Shown piece by piece: positions 9,171 through 17,942 of a DNA stretch of 64,000 nucleotides (positions within the stretch are counted from its first letter, which is position 1; every line of letters begins with the position of its first letter). The notes under the pieces are model-generated. The model did not search any database. It had not been told where the DNA came from and saw nothing but the letters and a program-made list of their open reading frames with translations. The DNA is from Brumicola pallidula DSM 14239 = ACAM 615. Lineage in GTDB: Bacteria; Pseudomonadota; Gammaproteobacteria; Enterobacterales; Alteromonadaceae. The stretch is from NCBI RefSeq assembly GCF_000428905.1, contig NZ_KE386818.1:30950-94949 (forward strand). The letters are read 5' to 3'. The translations under genes were made by a program, and so were the position numbers.

Positions 9171-11759
9171 TTATACGGTAGCTTCAATAAAGTCTTGAGC
9201 AAAGCGCTGCAAAACACCGCCTGCTTCATAAATAGATACTTCTTCGGCAGTATCGAGGCGGCATTTCATAGGTATCTTGATTGATTCACCATTTTTACGG
9301 TTTATTACCAGTGTAAGCATAGATCCGGGGGTTGGTTTACCTTCAACGTCAAAGCTTTCAGTGCCATCGATAGACAAGGTTTTGCGTGTTGTACCGACTT
9401 CAAATTCAAGCGGTAATACACCCATACCAATCAAATTAGTTCGATGAATGCGCTCAAAACCTTCCGCTGCAATTACTTCAACACCTGCTAAGCGAACACC
9501 TTTAGCAGCCCAATCGCGCGAAGAACCTTGACCATAATCAGCACCCGCTACTATGATAAGAGGTTGTTTGCGCTGCATATAAGTTTCAATTGCTTCCCAC
9601 ATTCGAGTAACTGTGCCGTCGGGTTCAATCCTAGCAAATGAACCCTCTTGCATTTTACCGTCAACGATTGCCATTTCATTTTTTAATCTTGGATTGGCAA
9701 AAGTGGCACGTTGTGCTGTTAAATGGTCTCCGCGATGAGTTGCGTATGAGTTAAAGTCAACTTCGGGCAGGCCCATTTTATGTAAATATTCGCCCGCAGC
9801 ACTGTCCATTTGGATCGCGTTGGATGGTGACAAGTGGTCCGTGGTTATATTGTCACCTAGCACCGCCAGTGCACGCATTCCTTGCATGCTTCGTAAACCT
9901 GCCAATGCACCTTCCCAATAGGGAGGGCGGCGAATGTAAGTACTTTGCGGACGCCATGCATATAGTGGGTCGTTGTCTTCACCATAATCGACACTTAAGT
10001 CGAACATTGGATTATAAACTTTGCGGAATTGCTCCGGTTTAACGCTTGATTTTACTACCGCATCAATCTCTTCGTCTGTTGGCCAAATATCCATCAATCG
10101 AATATCATTGCCTTGCGCATCTTTGCCTAACACATCTTTTTCGATGTCAAAGCGAATAGTGCCGGCAATAGCATAAGCAACAACAAGGGGCGGACTGGCT
10201 AAAAATGCTTGATCAGCATGTGGGTGAATACGCCCATCAAAATTACGATTGCCGGATAATACAGCGGTAGCATACAAATTACGTTGCTTAATCTCTTCTT
10301 CAATTTTAGGATCAAGGGCGCCACTCATGCCATTACATGAGGTACAAGCAAAGCCGACAATACCAAAGCCTAAGTTTTCAAGTTCAGGTAATAGCCCCGC
10401 TTCTTCTAAATATAATTGCACTGCTTTTGAGCCAGGGGCTAACGAACTTTTCACCCAGGACTTCCTCAGCAATCCTAACTTATTGGCGTTACGAGCAATT
10501 AGACCAGCCGCAATCATATTGCGCGGGTTACTGGTGTTTGTGCAACTGGTAATAGCGGCGATAATCACGGCCCCATCTGGCATTTTACCCTCTTCATTTT
10601 CAACCACGCCGCTGATGCCTTTTGCAGCTAGATCAGCAGTAGCTACGCGACTATGTGGGTTTGAAGGGCCTGCAATATTACGACCAACGGATGACAAATC
10701 AAAACTCAATACTCGCTCATATTCAGCAGTGACTAAAGCGTCTGCCCACAACCCGGTGTGTTTGGCATAATGTTCAACTAGTTTAACCTGGTCATCTTCA
10801 CGGCCAGTCAGCGTTAGATAGTCAATAGTCTGTCTATCGATATAGAACATGGCCGCGGTTGCACCGTATTCTGGCGTCATATTTGAAATGGTGGCGCGGT
10901 CACCTAACGTAAGGTGTTTGGTGCCTTCACCGTAAAACTCTAAGTAGGAAGAAACCACTTTTTGAGCACGCAAGTATTCAGTTAGCGCCAGAACAATATC
11001 GGTTGCCGTTATGCCTGATTGCGGCTTACCGGTTAATTCAACACCGATGATATCGGGCAAACGCATGTATGAAGCCCTGCCCAGCATAACGCTCTCAGCT
11101 TCCAAACCACCAACGCCGACCGCTATAACGCCTAGTGCATCGACCATTGGTGTATGGCTGTCAGTTCCAACTAGAGTGTCAGGGAAAGCCACGCCATCTC
11201 TTGCTTGAATTACGGGTGACATGCGTTCCAAGTTGATTTGATGCAGAATGCCGTTACCTTGGGGAATAACGTCGACATTTTTAAATGCCGTTTTTGTCCA
11301 ATTGATAAAATGAAAACGGTCTTCGTTACGACGGTCTTCAATCGCTCTGTTTTTGGCAAATGCGTCCTTGTCGAAGCCACCGTGTTCTACTGCTAAGGAA
11401 TGGTCAACAACCAATTGAGTGGGTACCACAGGATTAACTTTAGCAGGGTCGCCGCCTTTTGCTGCAATTGCATCTCTTAAACCGGCTAAGTCTACCAGCG
11501 CCGTTTGACCAAGAATGTCATGACACACGACTCTTGCAGGAAACCAGGGAAAGTCTAAATCACGTTTACGCTCTATAATTTGCTTGAGGCAGTCAATTAA
11601 GATTGCCGGATCGCACTTTCTAACCAGGTTTTCAGCTAATACTCGTGACGTATAAGGCAAGGTTTCATATGCACCTGCTTTAATGTTATTTACGGCTTCT
11701 CTGGTATCGAAGTAGTCTAGCTGACTATTTGGTAAGGGCTTTCTGTAATCGTAGTTCAT
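9171..11759 (-). CDS. acnD: Fe/S-dependent 2-methylisocitrate dehydratase AcnD
   Basis: An 862-residue aconitase-superfamily enzyme that dehydrates 2-methylcitrate to 2-methylaconitate in propionate catabolism, replacing PrpD. The 4Fe-4S cysteines are visible in ITSCTNTSNP and ACTSCNGMSG. The C-terminal swivel domain has GDNITTDHLSPS and GADYGQGSSRDWAAKG. The N-terminus (NYDYRKPLPNSQLDYFDTRE) is AcnD-like rather than AcnA-like, and pairing with prpF supports that choice. Upstream lies a 187-base gap to prpC holding a hairpin; prpF follows after 14 bases. Confidence 0.95.
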   Translation of the reverse strand: MNYDYRKPLPNSQLDYFDTREAVNNIKAGAYETLPYTSRVLAENLVRKCDPAILIDCLKQIIERKRDLDFPWFPARVVCHDILGQTALVDLAGLRDAIAAKGGDPAKVNPVVPTQLVVDHSLAVEHGGFDKDAFAKNRAIEDRRNEDRFHFINWTKTAFKNVDVIPQGNGILHQINLERMSPVIQARDGVAFPDTLVGTDSHTPMVDALGVIAVGVGGLEAESVMLGRASYMRLPDIIGVELTGKPQSGITATDIVLALTEYLRAQKVVSSYLEFYGEGTKHLTLGDRATISNMTPEYGATAAMFYIDRQTIDYLTLTGREDDQVKLVEHYAKHTGLWADALVTAEYERVLSFDLSSVGRNIAGPSNPHSRVATADLAAKGISGVVENEEGKMPDGAVIIAAITSCTNTSNPRNMIAAGLIARNANKLGLLRKSWVKSSLAPGSKAVQLYLEEAGLLPELENLGFGIVGFACTSCNGMSGALDPKIEEEIKQRNLYATAVLSGNRNFDGRIHPHADQAFLASPPLVVAYAIAGTIRFDIEKDVLGKDAQGNDIRLMDIWPTDEEIDAVVKSSVKPEQFRKVYNPMFDLSVDYGEDNDPLYAWRPQSTYIRRPPYWEGALAGLRSMQGMRALAVLGDNITTDHLSPSNAIQMDSAAGEYLHKMGLPEVDFNSYATHRGDHLTAQRATFANPRLKNEMAIVDGKMQEGSFARIEPDGTVTRMWEAIETYMQRKQPLIIVAGADYGQGSSRDWAAKGVRLAGVEVIAAEGFERIHRTNLIGMGVLPLEFEVGTTRKTLSIDGTESFDVEGKPTPGSMLTLVINRKNGESIKIPMKCRLDTAEEVSIYEAGGVLQRFAQDFIEATV

Positions 11760-11873
11760 GACAAATCCTATAGTTCTGTAGGTTATCAGTTGTTAATGAT
11801 GACACTTTGTATGACCGTTTTTACGCCGAAGGGCCAAAATAAAAAGCAACAAAAACAACACAATTCCTAACAT

Positions 11874-11897
11874 AAAGGCGCTATTTGAAGCGCCTTT
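11874..11897. terminator. Hairpin in the prpC-acnD gap
   Basis: AAAGGCGCT at 11874-11882 and AGCGCCTTT at 11889-11897 form a perfect 9-bp stem with a 6-base loop. In operon direction (minus strand) it is followed by TTTATGTTAGG, a poor T tract, so partial termination or mRNA-end protection is more likely than a full stop. Confidence 0.5.
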
Positions 11898-11946
11898 TGC
11901 ATTATTAGCAGGTGCAATAAGTAGGTGCGGTGAATAAGTGCAATAA

Positions 11947-13068
11947 CTATCTGTTTTCGATAGCCACAACCGGACGTAATTCTTCACCTGTGTAGTCAGC
12001 TGACGGACGAATAATACGGTTATCAGCTCGTTGCTCCATAACGTGGCCAGCCCAGCCTGTTAGCCGAGACATCACAAATATAGGGGTGAATAATTTAGTC
12101 GGTATTTTCATGAAGTTGTAAGCTGACGCATGAAAGAAATCAGCATTACAAAACAAGCCTTTCTCACGCTTCATGACTTCTTCACAGCGAACAGATGCTG
12201 AATACAAAACAGAATCACCAACATCTGCTGCTAGCTTTTCAGACCAACCTTTAATAATGTCATTACGTGGGTCTGATTCAGAATAAATAGCATGCCCAAA
12301 GCCCATTATTTTTTCTTTACGCTCCAGTTTACCCATCATTTCTTTTTCTGCATGATCAGCCGAGGTAAAGCCTTCAATCATTTCCATTGCCGCTTCATTT
12401 GCACCACCATGCAATGGTCCCCTAAGGGTACCTATTGCACCTGTTACGCACGAATGCAAATCAGAAAGAGTAGATGCACAGACGCGAGCAGCAAAGGTTG
12501 ATGCATTAAATTCATGTTCAGCATAAAGAATTAATGATACGTGCATTACTTGTTCATGCAGTTCTTTTGGTTTTTCTCCATGCAACATATGTAAGAAATG
12601 TGCACCAATTGAATCGTCATCAGTTTCAACATTAATACGAAGACCGTCATGCGAAAAACGATACCAATAACAAATAATACTTGGGAAGCAGGCTAACATT
12701 CGATCTGTAACTTGATCTTGTTGAGAAAAGTCAGCTTCTATTTCGAGGTTACCTAGCATTGAACAGCCCGTTCGCAGCACGTCCATTGGATGTGCATTAG
12801 CAGGAATACGCTCCAATACTTCTTTGAGAGCAGATGGCAGTGAACGCAGTCCTTTTAGTTTTGTTTTATAGGCGTTAAGCTCTTTTTGCGTTGGTAAATT
12901 ACCCTTGAGGATTAGGTAAGCAACTTCCTCAAATTGGCATTTTGCAGCTAGGTCTTTTACATCGTAACCCCGATAAGTCAGGCCAGAGCCTGATTGACCT
13001 ACTGTTGATAAAGCTGTTTTCCCAGCCACTTGGCCGCGTAATCCAGCGCCACTTAATACTTTTGCCAT
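11947..13068 (-). CDS. prpC: 2-Methylcitrate synthase PrpC
   Basis: A 373-residue citrate-synthase-family enzyme that condenses propionyl-CoA with oxaloacetate to 2-methylcitrate. The N-terminus AKVLSGAGLRGQVAGKTA is typical of PrpC. It also shows GLTYRGYDVKDLA, GPLHGGANEAAMEM with the catalytic His, and IMGFGHAIYSESDPRN. The frame is open to 13122, but ATG 13068 is preferred: it has GGAGAAG four bases upstream and matches the family's start. It begins 31 bases after prpB ends. Confidence 0.95.
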   Translation of the reverse strand: MAKVLSGAGLRGQVAGKTALSTVGQSGSGLTYRGYDVKDLAAKCQFEEVAYLILKGNLPTQKELNAYKTKLKGLRSLPSALKEVLERIPANAHPMDVLRTGCSMLGNLEIEADFSQQDQVTDRMLACFPSIICYWYRFSHDGLRINVETDDDSIGAHFLHMLHGEKPKELHEQVMHVSLILYAEHEFNASTFAARVCASTLSDLHSCVTGAIGTLRGPLHGGANEAAMEMIEGFTSADHAEKEMMGKLERKEKIMGFGHAIYSESDPRNDIIKGWSEKLAADVGDSVLYSASVRCEEVMKREKGLFCNADFFHASAYNFMKIPTKLFTPIFVMSRLTGWAGHVMEQRADNRIIRPSADYTGEELRPVVAIENR

Positions 13069-13099
13069 TGGTCTTCTCCGTAAATTTTGTCGGTCTAAA

Positions 13100-13978
13100 T
13101 TATAGGTTCTTATTATCTGCAAACAAAGCGTCTAGCTTTTGTTCGTAATCGTGATAGCCAAGATAATCGTACAAATCCATGCGCGTTTGCATTGAGTCGA
13201 CGACGGCTTTTTGATCACCGTTCACCAAAATCGACTCATATACCATTTCTGCAGCTTTGTTCATTGCTCTAAAAGCACTGAGAGGGTAGAGCACCATAGC
13301 GGCTCCCCATTCTCCAAGTTGTTCTTTGTTCCACAACTCAGTTTGACCAAATTCAGTAATGTTTGCCAAAATAGGTACGTCCAAGGCGTCTGCGAATGCG
13401 CGATAATGAGCTTCAGTTTTTACCGCCTCAGCGAAAATACCGTCAGCACCAGCTGCAGCATAAGCTTTTGCTCTTGCAATAGCGGCGTCTACACCCTCTT
13501 GGGCAAATGAATCTGTGCGAGCCATAATGAAAAAATCGGGGTCAATTCGAGCATCGACAGCCGCCTTGATTCTGTCGACCATTTCTTCAGTCGTTACGAT
13601 AGCTTTGTTTGGTCGATGTCCACAACGCTTTTGCGCAACTTGATCTTCCATATGAACTGCTGCAGCACCCGCTTTTTCCATATCACGAACAGTTTTGGCA
13701 ATATTAAAAGCGCCACCCCAGCCGGTATCAATATCAACTAGTAAAGGTAAATCGCAAGCTGACGTAATGCGGTTAACATCAACTAAAACATCATTGAGAG
13801 AGGTCATCCCTAAATCAGGTAATCCATAGGATGCATTAGCTACGCCTCCACCAGAAAGATAAATAGCCTGATGACCAATTTTTTTCGCCATCATTGCTGA
13901 ATAAGCGTTGATCGTACCAACGATTTGGAGGGGGTTATTGTCAGTTAGTGCCTGACGAAATTTTTTACCTGCGCTCAT
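13100..13978 (-). CDS. prpB: 2-Methylisocitrate lyase PrpB
   Basis: A 292-residue enzyme of the isocitrate lyase/PEP mutase superfamily that cleaves 2-methylisocitrate to pyruvate and succinate, the last step of the cycle. Visible marks are [16 protein letters not shown], the metal-binding DIDTGWG (82-88), and the KRCGH loop with catalytic C119, followed by [14 protein letters not shown]. Length agrees with the family. It is the first enzyme gene after the regulator (53-base gap) and precedes prpC by 31 bases. Confidence 0.96.
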   Translation of the reverse strand: MSAGKKFRQALTDNNPLQIVGTINAYSAMMAKKIGHQAIYLSGGGVANASYGLPDLGMTSLNDVLVDVNRITSACDLPLLVDIDTGWGGAFNIAKTVRDMEKAGAAAVHMEDQVAQKRCGHRPNKAIVTTEEMVDRIKAAVDARIDPDFFIMARTDSFAQEGVDAAIARAKAYAAAGADGIFAEAVKTEAHYRAFADALDVPILANITEFGQTELWNKEQLGEWGAAMVLYPLSAFRAMNKAAEMVYESILVNGDQKAVVDSMQTRMDLYDYLGYHDYEQKLDALFADNKNL

Positions 13979-14031
13979 AATTTACCTCGTTTCTTTTTAG
14001 TGGGAGTAAAGTTAAAAAACCACAAATCGGT

Positions 14032-14688
14032 TTATCGCAACCTAGCCTCAATATTTTGTTTTGAATAGAGAATGTGCCTGCGCATTAGCATTTCAGCGAG
14101 TTCTTCATCGCGGTTACTTATGGCTTGTACTATATTCTTATGTTCCTCAAATGCGGTGCTAACGCGCGGGCCAGCCATACCTAATTGCACACGATACATG
14201 CGAATTAGATGGTAAAGACCGTTAACTAACATCGAAATAAGATGATCATTTTTACTACCAACAATAATACGATAGTGAAAATCGACATCTCCTGCTTCTT
14301 GATAGTATGTTTGGTTGCCTTTCACTTCCTGAAAGTGAGAGTTTAGTAACAACTTCAAGTCTTCAATTTCGGCATCGGTCATATTCTTTGCGGCTAATCT
14401 TGCGGCCATGCCCTCGAGTGACTCTCTGACTTGATAAAGTTGAATAAGACCTTCGAGTGTTAATGCTACAACTCGGGCACCTATGTTTGGTTTACGCTCT
14501 ACCAGGTGGCAATTTTCTAAGCGATTAATGGCTTCACGGACTACTGCGCGACTTACGCCATATTTTGTTGATAATTCCATTTCACTTAGTTTACTACCCG
14601 CTTTAACTTCACCCTCGACAATATCACTCCTTAGTTGGAAAAAGGTCTTGTCGGCTCCGGTGATAGCTTGCTCGGTAAATGCGATCAT
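14032..14688 (-). CDS. GntR-family (FCD) regulator of the prp operon
   Basis: A 218-residue FadR-type GntR regulator. An N-terminal winged helix (about 12-75; SEMELSTKYGVSRAVVREAINRLE) precedes an all-helical FCD domain whose likely metal or ligand residues include D and H in VDFHYRI, H in EEHKNIV and H in MRRHIL. It heads the operon gntR-prpB-prpC-acnD-prpF, an arrangement seen in Alteromonadales and Shewanella in place of the sigma-54-dependent PrpR of enterobacteria. Two copies of the palindrome TTGTCGACAA flank its promoter, so it probably represses its own operon and is released by a methylcitrate-cycle intermediate. The effector is inferred. Confidence 0.9.
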   Translation of the reverse strand: MIAFTEQAITGADKTFFQLRSDIVEGEVKAGSKLSEMELSTKYGVSRAVVREAINRLENCHLVERKPNIGARVVALTLEGLIQLYQVRESLEGMAARLAAKNMTDAEIEDLKLLLNSHFQEVKGNQTYYQEAGDVDFHYRIIVGSKNDHLISMLVNGLYHLIRMYRVQLGMAGPRVSTAFEEHKNIVQAISNRDEELAEMLMRRHILYSKQNIEARLR

Positions 14689-14709
14689 TAAATTTATCTA
14701 AGCGAATGG

Positions 14710-14721
14710 ATTGTCGACAAT
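14710..14721. promoter_or_regulatory. Proximal GntR operator ATTGTCGACAAT
   Basis: A perfect 12-bp palindrome overlapping the -10 element and the expected transcription start. Occupancy should block RNA polymerase. The form matches operators of FCD-type GntR regulators. Confidence 0.75.
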
Positions 14722-14747
14722 ATAGTTATTATTCAGTATAAAGTCAA
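14719..14747 (-). promoter_or_regulatory. Sigma-70 promoter of the gntR-prp operon
   Basis: On the minus strand TTGACT (14742-14747) is followed after exactly 17 bases by TATATT (14719-14724), a near-consensus -35/-10 pair, about 31 bases upstream of the gntR ATG. The -10 overlaps the proximal operator. Confidence 0.75.
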
Positions 14748-14762
14748 ATTAAAAACCCCATT

Positions 14763-14772
14763 TTGTCGACAA
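14763..14772. promoter_or_regulatory. Distal GntR operator TTGTCGACAA
   Basis: A second exact copy of the 10-bp palindrome core. Its centre is 52 bp (about five helical turns) from the first and it lies just upstream of the -35. Same-face spacing would allow cooperative binding or a small loop. Confidence 0.7.
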
Positions 14773-14827
14773 TATGACTAAGGTCTTACTTTTTTAATCA
14801 TTAAGTACAGGACCGCTAGGGCAAAAA

Positions 14828-14856
14828 AAGCACCTACTTTTGCAAGGAGGTGCTTT
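14828..14856 (-). terminator. Terminator of the OmpA-like gene (bidirectional)
   Basis: AAAGCACCT and AGGTGCTTT form the stem. Read on the minus strand it ends in seven T residues, a strong intrinsic terminator 28 bases after the porin gene's stop. On the plus strand it also ends in a T-rich tract. Confidence 0.8.
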
Positions 14857-14883
14857 TATTTTCTTAACGTGTACTACATCAAA

Positions 14884-16080
14884 TTAACGAGTCGCTGTAG
14901 TCGTTACTTTGGCAGAAACTTTAATTTCAATACGACGGTTCACTTTATGCGCTTGTGCCGTGTTAGCAGTATCTTTTAATTGCGTTTCACCATAACCCAT
15001 TGCAGTTAAACGAGATGCATCAATACCGTATTTGGCAACAAACATATCTTTAACTGAATCAGCACGTTTTTGTGAAAGGAATTGGTTATATTCAGCAGTG
15101 CCGACAGAAGAACTATGACCTTCAACAATAGCCGTTGTGGTGCCATAACGCTTCATGAAATCAACAAATTCAACAATGTTATTAGCGTCAGAGTTTTCGA
15201 TTTGGCTACTGTTATTAGCGAATAAAACGTCAAGTGCAACAGACACTTCTTTTTCTAATAACACGCTACAACCATCAGCATCTACTTTGTCAGTCATTGG
15301 AGTATCAAGGCATTTGTCCTTGCTATCCAATACGCCGTCGCTGTCTTTATCTAAGTCAACCGAACAACCTTTCGCATTAACTTTAGTCCCTGCTGGTGTG
15401 TTTGGACACTGGTCAACAGTATTTAACACGCCGTCATTGTCCATATCAACGCTGCAACCTGTTGGATCAACTTGCGTTCCAGCTGGCGAGTTGGGACAAC
15501 GGTCTACAGCATCATAAACGCCATCGTTATCGGTATCCTTGCGCACGGGAACAGTACTAGTTTGACCGAATATATACGCTAAACCCAATTTTGCGCTGTA
15601 TTCATTGTAGCCTTGACCTAAATCACGGTATCCCGCAACTTCTGTAATTACGCGTACGCTGTCACTAACTTCCCAATGTTTACCAACACCGTAGCTAATC
15701 ATGCGATAGCTATCTGCAATAGATTGGTCGCGTAAACCACCAAAAACATAGGCTATGTCGTCACCCAAAAAGTACATTGCATCAGCACCTAACATGACGC
15801 CGTCATCACCAAAACCGGGACGGTTAAGACCTTGCATATCTAGGAAAATACGAGAAAGCTCAAAACGGATACCCCATTTAGGATCGAAACGGAAACCTAA
15901 TTCACCTCCTAATGCTTTACCGTCGTCTAAATAACCCAAAGGCTCAGGTTTATCTGAATCTGGACTGTAATATTGTGCGAAACCGCCGACCCAGCTTTCA
16001 TAGGGTGGGGCATCTTGGGCAAGTGTGTTGGTAGATATAGTTGCTAGTGCAACTGTTGCGAAAAGCAAAGAGCGTTTCAT
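14884..16080 (-). CDS. OmpA-family outer membrane protein with thrombospondin type 3 repeats
   Basis: A 398-residue OprF-type outer membrane protein linking outer membrane and peptidoglycan. It has a signal peptide (KRSLLFATVALATIS, cleavage near NTLAQ), an N-terminal eight-strand beta-barrel (about 24-180), three calcium-binding type 3 repeats (D-D-DGV-D--D-CP pattern, about 185-275) with paired cysteines, and a C-terminal OmpA domain (about 285-390) with VEGHSSSVGTAEYN and NRRIEIKV for peptidoglycan binding. I prefer ATG 16080 over ATG 16101 because AAAGGA lies eight bases upstream and the product then begins directly with the signal peptide. It is monocistronic, with a strong terminator. 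Confidence 0.93.
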   Translation of the reverse strand: MKRSLLFATVALATISTNTLAQDAPPYESWVGGFAQYYSPDSDKPEPLGYLDDGKALGGELGFRFDPKWGIRFELSRIFLDMQGLNRPGFGDDGVMLGADAMYFLGDDIAYVFGGLRDQSIADSYRMISYGVGKHWEVSDSVRVITEVAGYRDLGQGYNEYSAKLGLAYIFGQTSTVPVRKDTDNDGVYDAVDRCPNSPAGTQVDPTGCSVDMDNDGVLNTVDQCPNTPAGTKVNAKGCSVDLDKDSDGVLDSKDKCLDTPMTDKVDADGCSVLLEKEVSVALDVLFANNSSQIENSDANNIVEFVDFMKRYGTTTAIVEGHSSSVGTAEYNQFLSQKRADSVKDMFVAKYGIDASRLTAMGYGETQLKDTANTAQAHKVNRRIEIKVSAKVTTTATR

Positions 16081-16280
16081 GACTGAATTCCTTTTATCCA
16101 AATTAGTATAGTTAATGTAACCCTAGAATTATCGTCTAGATTAAAAGCAATATCCAACTAAACCTGCATTTTTAATGGGGTTTCAAGCAATATCTATTAG
16201 CGAAATCAGATTTTGTAATATAGTGAGTTATATTCAGCGGTAAAAGTGAAGATAATCCTTGTGCAGTTGCGCCTAAACCG

Positions 16281-16305
16281 GAGCTAACAGGAAATCTATT
16301 AGCTC
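16281..16305 (-). terminator. Hairpin just after zur
   Basis: GAGCTAA (16281-16287) pairs with TTAGCTC (16299-16305), starting 12 bases past the zur stop. No T run follows on the minus strand, so it is at best a weak terminator. Confidence 0.35.
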
Positions 16306-16316
16306 AGCTTTCATCG

Positions 16317-16784
16317 TTATTGGCATTTTTGGCAAACGCCATGGGCTTCTATAGTTTGGCGGAGGATCACAAACGCATTTTGTTCTGCCTGCGCTTCGAG
16401 GGTTTCCTTTACGCCAGCCGACTGAATTTCCTGTACGTCGCCGCAAGTGTCGCAAATCAAAAATTGCACAGGATGGCTGCTATCAAAATGATGACAAGCC
16501 ATAAACGCATTTGTTGATTCAACTTTATGCACGAGACCTAAATCAAGGAAAAAGTCTAACGCTCTATACACGGTTGGTGGCTTGGCGTTATTTTCGGTTT
16601 TACGTAACTCATCTAATAAATCGTAGGCACCTATAGCGCTATGTTGATTTATCAGGATTTCATAAACGCGTTCGCGAAGAGGTGTGAGACGAGCACCTTT
16701 GTCTTTGCAGTAGGACTTTGCTTTCACCAAAAGTGATTGGTTTTGTTTGGATAACACCAAAGTAATTTTCCTGTTTACAAACAT
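16317..16784 (-). CDS. zur: Zinc uptake regulator Zur (Fur family)
   Basis: A protein of up to 155 residues that should repress zinc-uptake genes when zinc-loaded. The winged helix spans about 25-90 (RLTPLRERVYEIL, PPTVYRALDFFLDLGLVHKVES). The Zur signature ACHHFDSSHPVQF is followed by two structural zinc pairs, CDTCG and the terminal CQKC. IEAHGVCQKC matches E. coli Zur closely, but the protein ends there without the extra Cys/His tail of the E. coli protein. The start is uncertain: ATG 16784, TTG 16760 or GTG 16757. An AGGA placed about eight bases before TTG 16760 favours a shorter form. Confidence 0.92.
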   Translation of the reverse strand: MFVNRKITLVLSKQNQSLLVKAKSYCKDKGARLTPLRERVYEILINQHSAIGAYDLLDELRKTENNAKPPTVYRALDFFLDLGLVHKVESTNAFMACHHFDSSHPVQFLICDTCGDVQEIQSAGVKETLEAQAEQNAFVILRQTIEAHGVCQKCQ

Positions 16785-16806
16785 TTAAATAATGCAGTTT
16801 ATACGA

Positions 16807-16820
16807 CCAATAGTATAACA
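16807..16820. promoter_or_regulatory. Possible half Zur box upstream of zur
   Basis: The minus strand reads TGTTATACTATTGG, in which the left half (TGTTATA) matches the Zur consensus half-site and the right half is poor. It lies 20-35 bases upstream of zur in the zur/nudC divergent region. Weak on sequence alone. Confidence 0.25.
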
Positions 16821-17013
16821 CCGGAGTTTACTTCGACAACAGTAAAGGCGATACTTTTATACATAATTATAGCAACAATTAATACTATTTCTATCTATCG
16901 ACATTACTTGCTCAGGATACAGTTACTTTTGCATAAATATCAATATTAATATAGCGTTGGACTCTCAGATACAATCCGCTTTGTGAGAGAACAGGCATTT
17001 AATAAGGTTAGTC

Positions 17014-17829
17014 ATGACAGCAACAACGAAAACTAAACGTTATTTTATTTTTTCGAATGACAGATTATTAGTGCCAGCAGAAGCCGATTTGAGGGCGGGG
17101 GTTGAATTATTATCTGACCTTGCACAAGAGATTTTTTCTGAATATACGGATCAAACCGTTTATATACATGCAAATGAGCATGTTGAACATCACCTTGTTG
17201 ATATGCAAAAGGAAAAAGTCGAACACGATTCTGTGCGTTCAATTAGTTTGCGTGAAGTTGTTATGTTGATGCCAAAAGAGGACTTCCAGCACGTTGCTCA
17301 AGCTTGGCAATATGCTGTGTTTTTGCGAACGCACCAGTTTTGTGGTCGTTGTGGTTCGCGAATGGATCGCGTGTCTTGGGAGATGGCAATGCATTGTCAC
17401 TCTTGCCAGCATCGAAGTTATCCGCGCGTTTCTCCGTGTATTATTGTTGCGATACGTCGTGAAAATAAAATTTTACTAGCACAAGGTGAACGCCAAAAAG
17501 AATCAGGTTTTTTTTCTATCTTAGCGGGTTTTGTAGAAAGTGGTGAAACACTGGAACAAGCGGTGCATAGGGAAGTATTTGAAGAAGTTGGTATAAAGGT
17601 AAAAAAATTAGAGTACTTTAGTAGTCAACCTTGGCCATTCCCGCATTCTCTTATGGTTGGTTATTTAGCTGAATACGACAATGGTGATATTGTTGTTGAT
17701 GGTAAAGAAATCATACAAGCTGATTGGTTTGATATTGATAATTTACCCGTAGTGCCACCAAAATTTTCCATTGCTGGACGATTAATTGAGGAAACGCAAA
17801 AAATAATGGCAAAAAATTCGGTACAATAG
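17014..17829 (+). CDS. nudC: NAD(+) diphosphatase NudC
   Basis: A 271-residue Nudix hydrolase that cleaves NAD(H) to NMN(H) and AMP and, in E. coli, removes NAD caps from RNA 5' ends. A four-cysteine zinc ribbon (FCGRCGSR, then CHSCQHRSYPRV) precedes the Nudix box GFVESGETLEQAVHREVFEE followed by VG, and then the NudC-specific motif SQPWPFPHSLM. Length is normal (E. coli 257). It is divergent from zur and followed by hemE after 113 bases, a gap holding a weak 6-bp hairpin (AGTCAC / GTGACT near 17864-17885). Confidence 0.95.
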   Translation: MTATTKTKRYFIFSNDRLLVPAEADLRAGVELLSDLAQEIFSEYTDQTVYIHANEHVEHHLVDMQKEKVEHDSVRSISLREVVMLMPKEDFQHVAQAWQYAVFLRTHQFCGRCGSRMDRVSWEMAMHCHSCQHRSYPRVSPCIIVAIRRENKILLAQGERQKESGFFSILAGFVESGETLEQAVHREVFEEVGIKVKKLEYFSSQPWPFPHSLMVGYLAEYDNGDIVVDGKEIIQADWFDIDNLPVVPPKFSIAGRLIEETQKIMAKNSVQ

Positions 17830-17942
17830 GTGTAAAGTCATCTCGAACTAGATAAATTGAGTGAGTCACAGCACAATTAGTGACTTATTAAAAATCATTT
17901 GTATATTAACGAGTCAGTTTCAAATTTCACAATGAGTAAAGC

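Noticed and set aside
10249-10770. 173-codon frame opposite acnD
   Set aside because: Antisense to a conserved enzyme with full motifs; no ribosome site or family.
11793-11987. 64-codon frame between acnD and prpC ending in a membrane-like segment
   Set aside because: It overlaps the prpC end and consists largely of the hairpin; no ribosome site or family match.
15155-15517. 120-codon frame opposite the OmpA-like gene
   Set aside because: It is the reverse of the TSP3 repeats of a clear gene; its regular pattern is a by-product.
16217-16234. AATATA/TATATT dyad upstream of the OmpA-like gene
   Set aside because: A pure AT palindrome in AT-rich DNA, common by chance and far from the start.
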